From Nereocystis luetkeana (lineage: Eukaryota > Sar > Phaeophyceae > Laminariales > Laminariaceae), in assembly GCA_031213475.1 (NCBI GenBank), contig JARUPZ010000025.1, forward strand, positions 1,996,077 through 2,060,076: DNA of 64,000 nucleotides, read 5' to 3'. Position numbers and translations under genes: made by a program. Positions 32,966 to 42,999 of the stretch are shown here, piece by piece (within the stretch, counting starts at the first letter, position 1; the number at the start of each line of letters is the position of its first letter). The notes below the pieces were generated by a model. That model did no database searches. It saw only the letters and a list, made by a program, of their open reading frames with translations, and was not told the DNA's origin.

Positions 32966-33468
32966 GAATAGGGTAGCACCCTGGTTTCCGGCCGTCATAA
33001 AAGAAAAAAAAAGCTCTGAGGGAGTCTGTTCACTTTGAATCCTCTTTTGGGCTTCAGAGACCAAAATATGCCAAGGTCGTCAGCGTCCGAGTCGGAGCCA
33101 TCGGGACTCAGACTTCGACTCGCGAGCCCGAATCCTTTTGGAGTGCTGAGTTCCAAAGGTAGCCGTAACTGAACCGGCTTGATCTTCTCGCGAATACCGA
33201 GGGTACCAAAGTAAAGGCTGCAATGACTGGGATGTCGCGAGTGTCAAGGGTTCCATTGGTTGAAATGACCGAGTCTTCGCGATTTCCCAAGGTCAACACA
33301 AAAGCTGAAATGACTGGCATTCACTCGTGCTCGTACTGCTGTGACGGCCTTCGAGCACTATGCATGTCATTGATGTGGTGCAGGATCGGCCAGACAAAAC
33401 AGCATAGACTGCCGGCGTATGGGGTAGGGCTTGCCCCCCGAACTGCACAATTCGTGTAGAGGCTTGAT

Positions 33469-33573
33469 TGACCCTTTAAGTCCTGCGGTTGCGTTCAGGG
33501 GACAAACCGCTTAACTTATGCAGTTTGCCCCCAAAAACAGGACTGCAGTCCTCCAGTCCTGCAGCAGGGTTAA
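33469..33573. mobile_element. Family A element with duplicated right arm
   Basis: The left end is TGACCCTTTAAGTCCTGCGG. The right arm contains CTGCAGTCCTCCAGTCCTGC, a small internal duplication, before AGGGTTAA. Confidence 0.75.
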
Positions 33574-33689
33574 AACATACGCGTACCATCATGAATATAC
33601 TTGAAAACTTCTATACGCCCTCCTCGCCATAGACGCTAAAGAAGACCATGCATACGTGCCGTTTTCCGTTTGGCGCTAGATATACTCGT

Positions 33690-33773
33690 TGGCCCTTGTA
33701 GGGCCACGAAACAGTCCTGCTGTGAGAACAAACCAGTCGAATTTCAAGAAGTTTGTCCACTGCAGCGCCAAAA
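33690..33773. mobile_element. Degenerate family A element
   Basis: TTGGCCCTTGTAGGGCCACG and GTTTGTCCACTGCAGCGCC arms remain around AATTTCAAGAAG. Confidence 0.45.
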
Positions 33774-33959
33774 TAGATGATTGCTGTCAAGCCATTACTC
33801 ATAATAGCCTTGCGCATGAACAACGTAGCACGTAGCAGATATGTTTCAGTTCAGGTGCTCGCTGCTGATCGCGGTTGCTAGCTCTGAATTTTCGGTTAAC
33901 CCTAGGAAGGGGAGCCGCTTCTATTCTTAATTCGAAGTACGTATTTAGGGTTCGTGGTC

Positions 33960-34258
33960 TCCTATTGTGACATCGGCCGGGACGGAATCGATCAGAACCG
34001 GATCGGTCGTCACTTGGTCGGAGTCGATCACGACCGAATCGTCCGGGATGCATTCGACCCGGCCGGAACTAGTCGTGATCGGCCAACGCTTGGCACGCAG
34101 ACAGAGTCGGTCAAGAATAATCGATCCAGACGGAGTTGATCAGAAGCGAATCGGTTGAATGTAATGGATCGAGATGGAATCCGGCGGATCTGATGAGAAT
34201 CTGTCGAATCCGATCGCAATCGGTCGGAATCTGTTCTGAACGGAATCCATCAGATCAT
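33960..34258. repeat. Degenerate GGAATCGATC-type short repeat tract
   Basis: Loose repetition of GATCGG, GAATCG, GGTCGG and GGATCGA words over about 300 bp, with no fixed period. Ser/Asp/Arg peptides in several frames are artefacts. Confidence 0.55.
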
Positions 34259-34799
34259 ATAAATCAGGTTCATTTTATTTTGATGGATGACATCCACTGC
34301 CGTTTGACACCTATCGTATTTAACGCGAAATACACCCCCCCTGGGGCGAATGCCCGAGACGATTTTCTCTTAGAGATGGAGGCCACACTCAACGATCCAG
34401 ACTGTTTCAGCCCTGATATTGGAGAAACAAATTTTCATCTCTCACGGGAGCGTAATGTTTCACTTGGGTGTCCGAACACCCCACTGAAATAATTCAACTG
34501 ATCCGCCAAGAGGGTAGCAAACGTTTACTGAAAAGCGCGTTTTGTTTTGGCAACGTAGCCATGGCTCTAGGCCTCGGCGCTTGAAATTACAATATTCAGC
34601 GATTTTTCTGTGAGTTTGCTTTCGCTGCTGTCTCGCAACTTAAACTTCACGAAAGCACATCCTGAGTCGATTCGGACTGCCTACCACTGCTGTCTGGTGC
34701 ACCCGACTGCCCCCATACACCATCAGGGGCGTGTCTCGGTAGTCCTTCGGGGTCCTCCATTTTCGTAGCTGCTCGTTGGGTCCCAACACATGCATTATT

Positions 34800-35581
34800 T
34801 TACTCGCTCTCGTGTCCGGTCTCGACGAACACGCTGCTGGAAAAGGATTCAATGCTGCTGTCGGAATAATCACCGCCCAATCTGGACGGCACGTTCCGAT
34901 CTTTCACAATGGACGAAAACATATCATCTCCGCTTTCTAGGTGAGGAGTTGAGTCTTCCGGTCCGGAGGACTGGGTATCTTCGGGATCACTCCCACTATG
35001 GTTGTCAACAACATCACGATGATGAGTCTCCTGGCCTTCGTCACCCATCACCCTGTCACCCACTAGCAAGGACCCATCGTCTCCCACAAGATCGACGCTG
35101 TCTCCCTCACCGCCCCGGCCGGAATCGCCATCGACAGAGTGCCTTCCGCTGGAGACCCCTTTTCCATCTGACTTAGTGCTGATAACCATCCCCACGGTAC
35201 TTTCGCCACCCATATCACTGGAAATCCCGAAATATGGCACGTCTGAGTTTCCCCCCGCCTCATGTGTGGTAGTAGTAGTGGTAGTACGCTTCCCCGAATC
35301 GACGCTGCTTGTATTTAGCAGGGCGCATGCTTTCGGGGCGCTCAGGTTTTCGTCTGCCTTCGGAGAGTTCTTTGAGCTCTTCCTTGAAGCCCGATGCTTC
35401 CCTGCCGTCGTGTGAGGCGTACGCGCGCCCCGGGGCGCCGCCGCAAATCCCCGGCGACCCCGCGGGTTCTTCTGGGTCGTCCATGCCGATCGTCGTAGCA
35501 GAAGCCCAATCAATATCACGCGCAGGCGGGACCGGCAAGAGATGACCGTTAGGGGATATTTGTGCCAGTCGTCATTTCGAT
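34800..35581 (-). CDS. Candidate terminal exon, acidic Ser/Gly/Asp-rich protein, frame switch at a triplet repeat
   Basis: No family is recognised. One minus frame runs from a possible acceptor (GCAACTTCAG, exon from 35581) to a TAA at 34800-34802; its second half is acidic and rich in Ser, Gly and Asp and ends VETGHESE. Before about 35290, however, the neighbouring minus frame looks more protein-like: open from about 35570, with DIDWASATT, DDPEEPAGSPG and FKEELKELSEGRRKPERPES, ending at a stop just after the repeat. The two frames meet at an ACT/ACC microsatellite (about 35264-35290). That suggests a frameshift in the repeat, an assembly slip, or an unseen small intron. The 5' junction phase does not match the exon at 36526-37284, so a further exon or a different gene is needed. 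Confidence 0.45.
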
Positions 35582-35904
35582 CTGAAGTTGCATAATCAGA
35601 AACGTGCGTGTGCGTGTAAGCCTGGGTGGCAACTGAATATTCGGATAACTACCTGACACGAAGTGTTCTACGCCCGGCCCAAATACCGAGTTTGAGGGAG
35701 ATGATTGGCTATGCCTGGTACATGATCCCGCGGGCTAACCAGGAGATATGTAACGGTGTGTTAATGTTATACCTGGTACGCGATATCCGGTACGAAGATA
35801 CAGGGTGTTTGGCCACTGCGGCCCCTACCGCAGCACGGCTCTGCAGCTTTCAAGGGGTTGGTCCTTTTGGTACCCACGAAGTAGATTAACACATACCAGG
35901 GTAT

Positions 35905-36200
35905 ATATCGTAATCAGCGCATACACCACATACAACGCGTATTAGCAACACATACGACGAATACACCACAGGTAACACGTACAACACATGCAGCGCATAC
36001 ACCACATACAACGCATATATACGACGAATACAGCGCATAACCCGCGTACAGCTCATACATCACTCACAATACATACATCCCATGCAGCACATGCTGCACA
36101 TGCAGCACACACACAACACACGGAACGCACACACCACATTCGACTCATACAGCACATACAACACATACAACACATACGCAATTCGACGCATACTGCGATA
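35905..36200. repeat. Degenerate ACATACAAC-type tandem repeat
   Basis: A loose array of 9-10 bp words such as CATACAACA, CATACACCA and CATGCAGCA. Perfect pairs occur near 36065-36170. The + strand ORF here has only His/Thr repeats. Confidence 0.75.
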
Positions 36201-36525
36201 GGGGTGCACCACGACGACCTGAGGTTTCTCCTCGCTTCATGAGCGCTGTTTCTCGCCCAACGAACCGCTCTGAAAGAAATCAGGCGTGCGGCCCGTAGAA
36301 CTGTCCCACGCCCTACCGTAGATTCGTACCAACTTGTGCTGCTGCAAAATTGCGAAAAACAGATAAAACGTGTTTGAAAGGAATTTATAAGATATACTTA
36401 GCTATGGAGCACGTTGGTCGCAACTGGTTTGTGCCAAGGTTATGTCTTGAAGCGCTCGTTTAAAAAATCTGCACCACCATCTAAACACGTATATATCATA
36501 TTCCAAATAGTTTAAAGCAGCATAC

Positions 36526-37284
36526 CTTCCCACCGGGCACCCTCCTACAGTGGTGCTTGTCGTTTCGAACCTTGGACCCGGATGGCGAACTCTTCGCGTG
36601 GTTTCGTCCCCCGTATACAAAGCCGACTTGCTCGCTCCTCAGGGCAACCTCAGAGTGAGCGTAGAAGTTCTTACTGCCACCACCACGACCACCACCACAG
36701 TCACCGTCACCACCACCACCGCGACCACCACCGCGACCACTACCACCACCACCACCACCACCACCACCACCACCATCACCACCACCACCACCACCACCAC
36801 CATCAACACCACCAACGCCAGCAGCTCTACCGTCAGGTGTTCCATCTTCCACAAAAATTCTCCGTGGGTGTGATCGTAGCCTAGGGCTATGGTGGGACAT
36901 TGCACCTTGCTCTTGGGAGTTAGATATCGCGCCTCTGCTGTATCTTAAAGAGCGCGGTCCGGCAGGTCGGGTCAATTGAACCCTAGGGCGTGAAGTGGGG
37001 TCGTATCTTCGCACAGCGTAAGGAGTACGGCCCTTCACGTCGCCCGCGGAGCTCCCGCCTCGGCGGTTCGTAATTGCTTTTCTTTGTCCGCCGCTGCCGC
37101 CACCGCCGTTCAAGCCAGGGTCCTTGTCGCAACCGGTAGCCGTGGCTGCCGCTTTTCTCGGTATCTGTTTCGATGGGGAAGCAGTCTCCTGCGCGCCCCC
37201 AAAATCTCCGGTGGTGTCCGTGGTCCGCCTCGTTCGGCCCGTGGAGTAACCGTCGCCTTGTTCTTCGTCGCCGTCCTCCACTGC
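36526..37284 (-). CDS. Candidate coding exon, low-complexity protein with poly-Gly segment
   Basis: No domain is recognised. The exon lies between a plausible acceptor (TACCGGCAG before GCA GTG GAG) and a strong donor (GGGAAG before GTATGC), is 759 bp (253 codons) and has phase 0 at both ends. It starts AVEDGDEEQGDG, is rich in Gly, Arg, Ser and Thr, carries a long Gly tract encoded by a GGT microsatellite (36678-36822), and ends SEVALRSEQVGFVYGGRNH and RRVPGGK. The exon at 40445-40596 ends in phase 0, so the two can be joined. The long open frame and the two consistent splice sites favour real coding; the triplet repeat itself is weak evidence. Confidence 0.5.
36678..36822. repeat. CCA/ACC microsatellite within a candidate exon
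   Basis: An ACC/CAC array with GCG and GTC interruptions, encoding Gly on the minus strand. The plus-strand His/Thr ORFs are its shadows. Confidence 0.92.
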
Positions 37285-37377
37285 CTGCCGGTACAAACCG
37301 AAGAGGTATCGGGCTTACCCCACGGTAAAGGTTGCACATACATTTTGTATATTTTCATTTATTTCCGACCTGTTGAG

Positions 37378-37467
37378 CTTTAAGTACCGCAGTCGCGTGT
37401 TGGGGACAGAGTACTTACACTTCGAGTGGTTTATCCCTGTATCGGGACTGCAGTACGAAAAGGGTTA
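37378..37467. mobile_element. Family A element
   Basis: The left end is CTTTAAGTACCGCAGTCGCG and the right end is CTGCAGTACGAAAAGGGTTA. It lies less than 100 bp upstream of the acceptor of the candidate exon ending at 37284. Confidence 0.78.
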
Positions 37468-37690
37468 CGTGAAATACTATTTGCGTACCGGTCAGCACGA
37501 TACGCTTACTGCAGCAGTAGTAGTTCCTTGTTTGTTTTACAGGACGATAGAATACGAGTGGCCGGGGTTGCGTGAACAAGCGTCTTCGAAAGACCAACCG
37601 TATTTCACGTGACACATTGAAACTCTCCCTCGCCAGGAGCTCAGAAATAGGAGGCGCCACCCACCCTTGCCGTACCATCGCTAATTGGAC

Positions 37691-37940
37691 GCGTTCTACG
37701 ATATAGGTAGCACATTTATTTGCACTCAAAAGGTTTCCGAATGACGGGGCTCCTGAACCAAAAATCGGGGGAATGCCATTTCTTGTTTCGAAAAATGACG
37801 TGTAGTACACATGAGACATACATGGGATTATCCATCGGGGTGCGATTTGGTTTTAGCTAAAGTCAATGCTAGGGTGAGGTGTGGAGCTGCCTACGCGAGG
37901 AGCGTCAGAAAATTCAGGGTCACCTCTATAGTAGAAAAGC
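37691..37940. mobile_element. Family F inverted-repeat element, copy 1
   Basis: Family F elements are about 245-255 bp with ends like GCGTTCTACGATAGAGGT and ACCTCTATCGTAGAACGC. In this copy they read GCGTTCTACGATATAGGT and ACCTCTATAGTAGAAAAGC. Interior words include CATCGGGGTGCGATTTGG, TGAATGACGG-like and GAGGAGC. No coding capacity. All five copies recognised lie between 37 and 56 kb. Confidence 0.82.
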
Positions 37941-37999
37941 TCATTGGTAGATACCGCACTACCGGATGGGCATGTGGGGTAGCACCAAACGTTTGTGGT

Positions 38000-39990
38000 A
38001 CTCGTCAAGTGGTGAGATCCTCTGTAGGACACCAATAATAACCGACCTTTGGGAAGAATTGTAAGGAGGCCTTTCTGCGATGGGGGTAGCAATTGGTTTG
38101 CCCACCAGCCTTTTCTGACCCGACGGGGCTCTCTTTTTATCTGAGAAATCGCTCGGATGCCCTTTTAAATTGAGTTTAACGCTATTGCTCGATGCGCACC
38201 TAGAGCAAATGGGCCATGAAATCGTTCGTCGGGTTGCCCTTTCGATTTTTGTTTTACAAGGTTAGCTTGGTTTGGGTGGGGGATAGTTCCTTTTCTCCCC
38301 GGAGGCTAAAAAAAAAAGGTAGTAGAATATTGATATCTATCGCGCAGCAGTAGTATTGATTGGTCTGCTAAGCCCGACTATGCACAAAATAGTGGGGCCT
38401 GCAAATAAAATCGTACAAGTCACACCCGATCAAGGGCGGTATATTGGGCCTGCAGATAGAAACACCCGGTTAACATAGTGAGATGTACGCATATTTCCAA
38501 GATAAATACATGTCATGCCCTGCCCGCAGTTTCCTGCTTAGTCAATTTTCTCAAGTCGGGGGTATAATAGCACGCAAGCTTTTTTCCTTACCGCAGGGGC
38601 GAGGCATAGAGCTCCCTCCAGTCATGTGAGGGGATACAGACTAAAAATGGTGCATCCACACATTTGCATGCGTCGTACTGCCTCAGAAGCATCAGGTACG
38701 CCCCTACGTTCAGAAAGCGCCATTATTCGTAGTTTGGGCGACGCATTGCGATAGTCGTGCGGAGAACCTACCACTCACTGTACAACACCCCCATGTACAC
38801 GTGGTTCCGGTACTACTGTTTTTATCGTCTACAGTAGTCCGACCACGCCTGGTGGAAAGACAACGGGTTCCTGTATATATATGACGAGCGCGCTGCGGCC
38901 AGGACCTCCGAGCTGCATCCCCGGGTTGCATACATACGTGGATATGGGTGTTTTTACGGCAATAATCTAAAGTGCTCAGTACGGAGAGTATACACTCACG
39001 CCAAACACCTGAGTTTGAGACAGACTGAAAAGAGGGTACCCCCATGGACACGCGCTAAGGTACGTTGGGCTTTTTTTCTAAGAGGCTCCTCACTCGAGAA
39101 GCGTCACCCTTCTTAGGATGAAAGACGAACAAAATAATCGGAACATGAAAAAAAAAACGAACAAAATAATCGGAACTCCGAGAAACGAACAAGGGTGTTT
39201 TAGTGTGTTTCTGTGGTACGGCACATGGCTGACGAGCGCAGACTCCTGAGTTCGAATCCCACCTGCACTGCATTGCTCTTCGTTCTTTCATGTTAGGGTA
39301 CCTTGACCCGACGAACATTCCCGAGGTAGGTATGCATCACGAACGTTACTTCTGTTGTATCTGCATTCCGCCGACAGCGGGAATTTTCTTGAGTAGAGCC
39401 ACAGCAATCCCTGCCAAAACTCTACCCGTATCGCCTCCACGACCGCCCTCTAGGCATACAGGTACACTCGTAATACTGCTGTGCGAAGAAAATCGTATTG
39501 AGAACGTAACTTATGGGATTTCCACTCATATTAGGTGGCTTTCTTATACAATGAGGCGTCGTAGACCAAACATAAAAGCTACGCCTATCATCGTGGCACG
39601 CGTCTCAGACTTGACCAACACAGGCTCGGGGTACCTCACCCACGGATGGGTGGGACTCGTAGCGCCACACGGCAGAGGGGTGGGGTCTGATTTTGTTCCG
39701 AGACTCCTCACTCATCAAGCAGGTATTTAGCCCCACCCCAACACCGGCATGTTTTACATAATATGCAACCACACCGACATGTTCCCATGGTCTACGTTGC
39801 GAGAGATGGGGATGCCGGTTGTCTTTCGCGCAGGGCATGCTTTTTTTTGGGTAGCTCTTCAATGGAGGAGCCCCGTCGTCCGTACATATGGTTTGGCGTA
39901 CAAGAGCTACTCGTACCTTTATGCTGCTAGCACTCGTCGGGTCCCCCCGGTTCGATATCCCAGCAGAAGGTGGGCGAAAAAGGACAGGGG
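38000..39990. other. Stretch without a supported gene
   Basis: About 2 kb with many short ORFs on both strands and no exon I can defend. A TTCGAATCCCACCTGC word near 39250 recalls a tRNA T-arm but does not fold as one (see rejected items). Confidence 0.45.
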
Positions 39991-39996
39991 GCGTCT

Positions 39997-40099
39997 TGAA
40001 CCTTTTCAAACAGCAGTCCCGTTTTCGGGACAAACTACTCGGAATGTGACTATTAATAGTTTGGCCCCAAAACTGGACTGCGGTTTCAAAAGGGTTCAG
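39997..40099. mobile_element. Family A element
   Basis: The left end is TTGAACCTTTTCAAACAGC and the right end is GCGGTTTCAAAAGGGTTCAG. Both tips carry matching changes (GAACC and GGTTC). The centre has an ATTAAT insertion. Confidence 0.82.
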
Positions 40100-40299
40100 C
40101 ACCGTTTGGAGCAGCGTCGAAAATTCCGCAAGGCTGCAGTTGTGTTCCGATATACCAGGGGTGTTCACGGGTCTGTGGTGGACTTCGCGTGCTTCAGTCA
40201 CTGCTTACGACGTTCTGTGGACTGCTTCCGGCTTTTTGTTTTGTTTTGTGGCGCTCAGCTTCGTGGAACGCCTGTCGTTTGTTTTTGTCCACGGCCTAC

Positions 40300-40387
40300 T
40301 ATTACGGGGGACCGTAGTAAATAGGACCTCCGGTACACACAAAAAAACTGTACATTTACTACGGTACACCGCCCATCCGCCGTAATA
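40300..40387. mobile_element. Family B element, the only copy right of 26 kb
   Basis: Ends are TATTACGGGGGACCGTAGT and CCGCCGTAATA. The right half is shortened. Confidence 0.8.
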
Positions 40388-40444
40388 GAGGATGTTCGAA
40401 AGAGACGGGGATCATGTGCCCGCGCGCATCTTGAAGACGCATAC

Positions 40445-40596
40445 CTTGTGGATCGCGTAGGCGCTCTTCAGCTCCCCTCCCGACCCCCCGGCTGCTGCAC
40501 TGTCTATGTAGGGCCCACCGAGTTCTCGTGGTGTGCCGTGTTCTCGCTGGGGATCACTCCCCAAGGCAGTACCCCGTTTACCCTTCTTGGACGTAT
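40445..40596 (-). CDS. Candidate coding exon between consensus splice sites
   Basis: It lies between an acceptor (CTACGCACAG) and a donor (CACAAG before GTATGC). The protein reads TSKKGKRGTALGSDPQREHG, then ELGGPYIDSAAAGGSGGELK and SAYAIHK. It enters with two bases, which join the single G left over by the exon at 42619-42956 to make Asp, and it leaves in phase 0, matching the exon starting at 37284. No known domain. The neat fit of both phases is the best evidence that the minus-strand exons belong together, although intervening exons cannot be excluded. Confidence 0.5.
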
Positions 40597-40758
40597 CTGT
40601 GCGTAGTAGCCAAGCCGCGCACATGAAACGAAAAGGGAGGGAGAAAACAGCATCACACTCCCCCAGAAGGGGGACGAGGTTCCCGTGTGCTAACTAAAAT
40701 TAGGTACAATACAAGAGTCAAACTATTCAGCAGGTAGATTTTACAGCGCGCGAGTTTA

Positions 40759-40777
40759 CCCCCCCCCCCCCCCCCCC
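40759..40777. repeat. C-run
   Basis: About 18-19 consecutive C following GTTTA. Confidence 0.85.
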
Positions 40778-41526
40778 AATTCTTGACCTGAAAATAACAA
40801 TGTGATACGGTAAGGGTTAGGGAGCACCTAAACGTTTTGACGTAGCTCGCCTGAGAAGCTCTACACCTCATCCAAAAAAGCGATAAAAAAAAGGAAGCTA
40901 TTGATAGGAGTGCAACCCGACGAACACTCCCAAAACCTAATTCGTACGACTACGTCCATCACGGGTTTATATCGTAAGATACCAGCGGTAATTTATGACG
41001 ATATTTGGCCGAGGAGCCCGGTCAAGGAAGAAAATCTCTGACCGAATAGTGCTACCTCTGCCTTAGGCCGCGACGGCCCTAGAACGGGACGGATGGTAAC
41101 CACCATCTCGAGTCATTGCCCTAAACGCCACTGCTGGCCGGAATATTCCACTTAGCGAGGCTACAAGCCCACCCTCAAAATAGGTGCACGAACATGCCTG
41201 GTAACCCCCTGAAGACATGTTCAGACATGCCTTTTTTTGGACGATTCACGTAAACCCCTTTCGCGGATAGGTACACCCCCTCCACCGTACCCTTCTCTCG
41301 AACGTGTCGGGTCCGCGTAGGGGGCTGTTCTCCGCCATCGTTCCAATGGACACTCGCGGGTGCTTTGGCGCTGAGAACTCGTCTCGTGGAGTATTTGTTC
41401 GGCTGTCACCGCGAGAGGCGTGCACAAGAAGGGGTTGGGAAAGAAGATGGGAAGAGCATACGGCGGGGGTCTGGGCGCTATGGAAATCCCCCGACGACAG
41501 GCACTCCGACACTTTGACAGAAATAG

Positions 41527-41769
41527 GCGTTCTACGATAGAGGTTCGCCCTAATTTTTCTGAGGCTGCTCTCCAGAGGAGCTCCACTCCTCGCCCGTAAA
41601 CTGACTTCAGACAAAACCAGAGTGCATCCGAGGTGAACAACCCCATGCCCCAAGCATGCAGCTTCGTCATTTTTCGAAACAAGATTGACATTCCGACGAT
41701 ATTTGGGTTAAGGAACCCTGATATTCAGAAAATATTTCACCGGAAATGTGCTACCTCTATCGTAGAACG
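41527..41769. mobile_element. Family F element, best-preserved copy
   Basis: It starts GCGTTCTACGATAGAGGTTC and ends GCTACCTCTATCGTAGAACG. The 17-bp tips are exact complements and similarity continues inward (CCTAATTTTTCTGA on one side). It is inverted relative to the copies at 37.7, 52.2 and 55.6 kb. Confidence 0.88.
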
Positions 41770-41893
41770 GGGCAGAAAGAGGATTCGAAGGAGTGGGGAG
41801 CAAGCGGGGCTTGGGAATGAGAATGAACAGAGGGATGACCCGGTTGTCAGGCGGTCTGCAGTGTGGCAGGAAGAGGTGGGGGGTGCATTCAGT

Positions 41894-41930
41894 ATCATGC
41901 GTTGCGGTAGTCGTATGACCATAGACCGGG
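41894..41930. repeat. Short fragment of dispersed repeat C
   Basis: ATCATGCGTTGCGGTAGTCG followed by TATGACCATAGACC, the core of repeat C only. Confidence 0.6.
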
Positions 41931-42618
41931 GGGAGGGAATCAGAGGGTTTCTCTCGTTGGCAGGCATTCTTTAGTCTTGGCGGAAAACAGATACCGGGGG
42001 GGGGGGGGGGGGTTCGCCGTTAGAAGGCACTCCCCATAATGGCATGTTGACAACGCCTTCTGATTTATATTGGTGCTGCGGTAGAGTTCTATACGGTTTC
42101 GACCAGACTCTTCCTGCTCACGTAGCTCCTCAATATAGGAGCGCCACCCGATCCCTTTTGATCGGAGGCGTATTTTCTGATTTTTTTTGTGAGATATATC
42201 TACCAAGCCCATGACGTTGTGTATCCGGCCTACCCCCCGATTTAAAAAAAAAAAGTCCGTCTCGAAAGGGATTTGTCGTCAATGGTAAACTGGCGCAAGG
42301 AAACATGACGATGAGTACACCCCCTCTCCCCCATCCACCCACCCACCCAAATGTTGTAGGTATTGCCATGAGGGGTAGGAACGGGGCCTCGGCTCAGAGG
42401 GGGTTCTTGACCGATGGTCGACTTATCCAGGGGAGCGATAAATGAATACCCGTCCCCCCAACCCTCCATCATAACAGGCCTCGCAAGGTGCCGCACCTGC
42501 CGTATGCCAGACGAGACGCCACCCGCTGTGCTCGGGCGGGTTCTCCCTCTCTGAGCGCCCTCGACGAGAACGCCTGATTCGGCTCGCCGGCTGGGAAAGT
42601 CTCCAAACCCAGACTCAC

Positions 42619-42956
42619 CCCGCCCCCCCCCGAAGACGGTAGCCTGATCTTCAGGCCCACAGGTTTCCGCTGTCTCGTTTGTGGCACCAACCGGATTCCT
42701 AGACGATCTAGAATTCGCTGCCTTCCCCGTGGCGGTGATGCCAATCCAATTCCCTGATGCAGAACTAGCCGCCCTCCCCTCCGCCGTGACGCCAACCGAA
42801 TTCCTAGATGCAGAATATGCTGGAGACCCACTGTTTGCGTCGACGACGCGGTTTGGGCCTCCTTTGAACGCTGCGTGTGGCTGGACCCGAGTTGCCGAGG
42901 TGTTCATCCGCTGCTGGAAGGCTTTTATATCTTCCGCGAGACGTGCCTCTTGTTGT
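42619..42956 (-). CDS. Candidate coding exon with peptide repeats
   Basis: The exon follows an acceptor (CACCCTCCCCTGCAG) and ends at a strong donor (GCGGGG before GTGAGTCT). After one base it reads QQEARLAEDIKAFQQRMNTS, a likely amphipathic helix, then a Ser/Asn/Gly-rich stretch with about 2.6 copies of a 17-18-residue repeat containing SASRNSVGVTAEGRA and SASGNWIGITATGKA (DNA period 51-54 bp, 42687-42825). It ends QATVFGGGR plus one base. The entry phase fits a preceding exon ending with two bases, such as 47792-48530. Function unknown. Confidence 0.5.
42687..42825. repeat. In-frame 51-54-bp tandem repeat inside the candidate exon
   Basis: Units start CCAACCGGATTCC at 42687, CCAATCCAATTCC at 42741 and CCAACCGAATTCC at 42792. 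Periods of 54 and 51 bases preserve the minus-strand frame. Confidence 0.85.
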
Positions 42957-42999
42957 CTGCAGGGGAGGGTGCATTTTCAGAACCAATTGTCATGAGAAG

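Noticed and set aside
39190..39275. tRNA-like segment with GAGTTCGAATCCCACC
   Set aside because: The loop sequence fits a T-arm, but the flanking stem bases do not pair and no acceptor or D-arm can be formed. At most it is a tRNA-derived relic.
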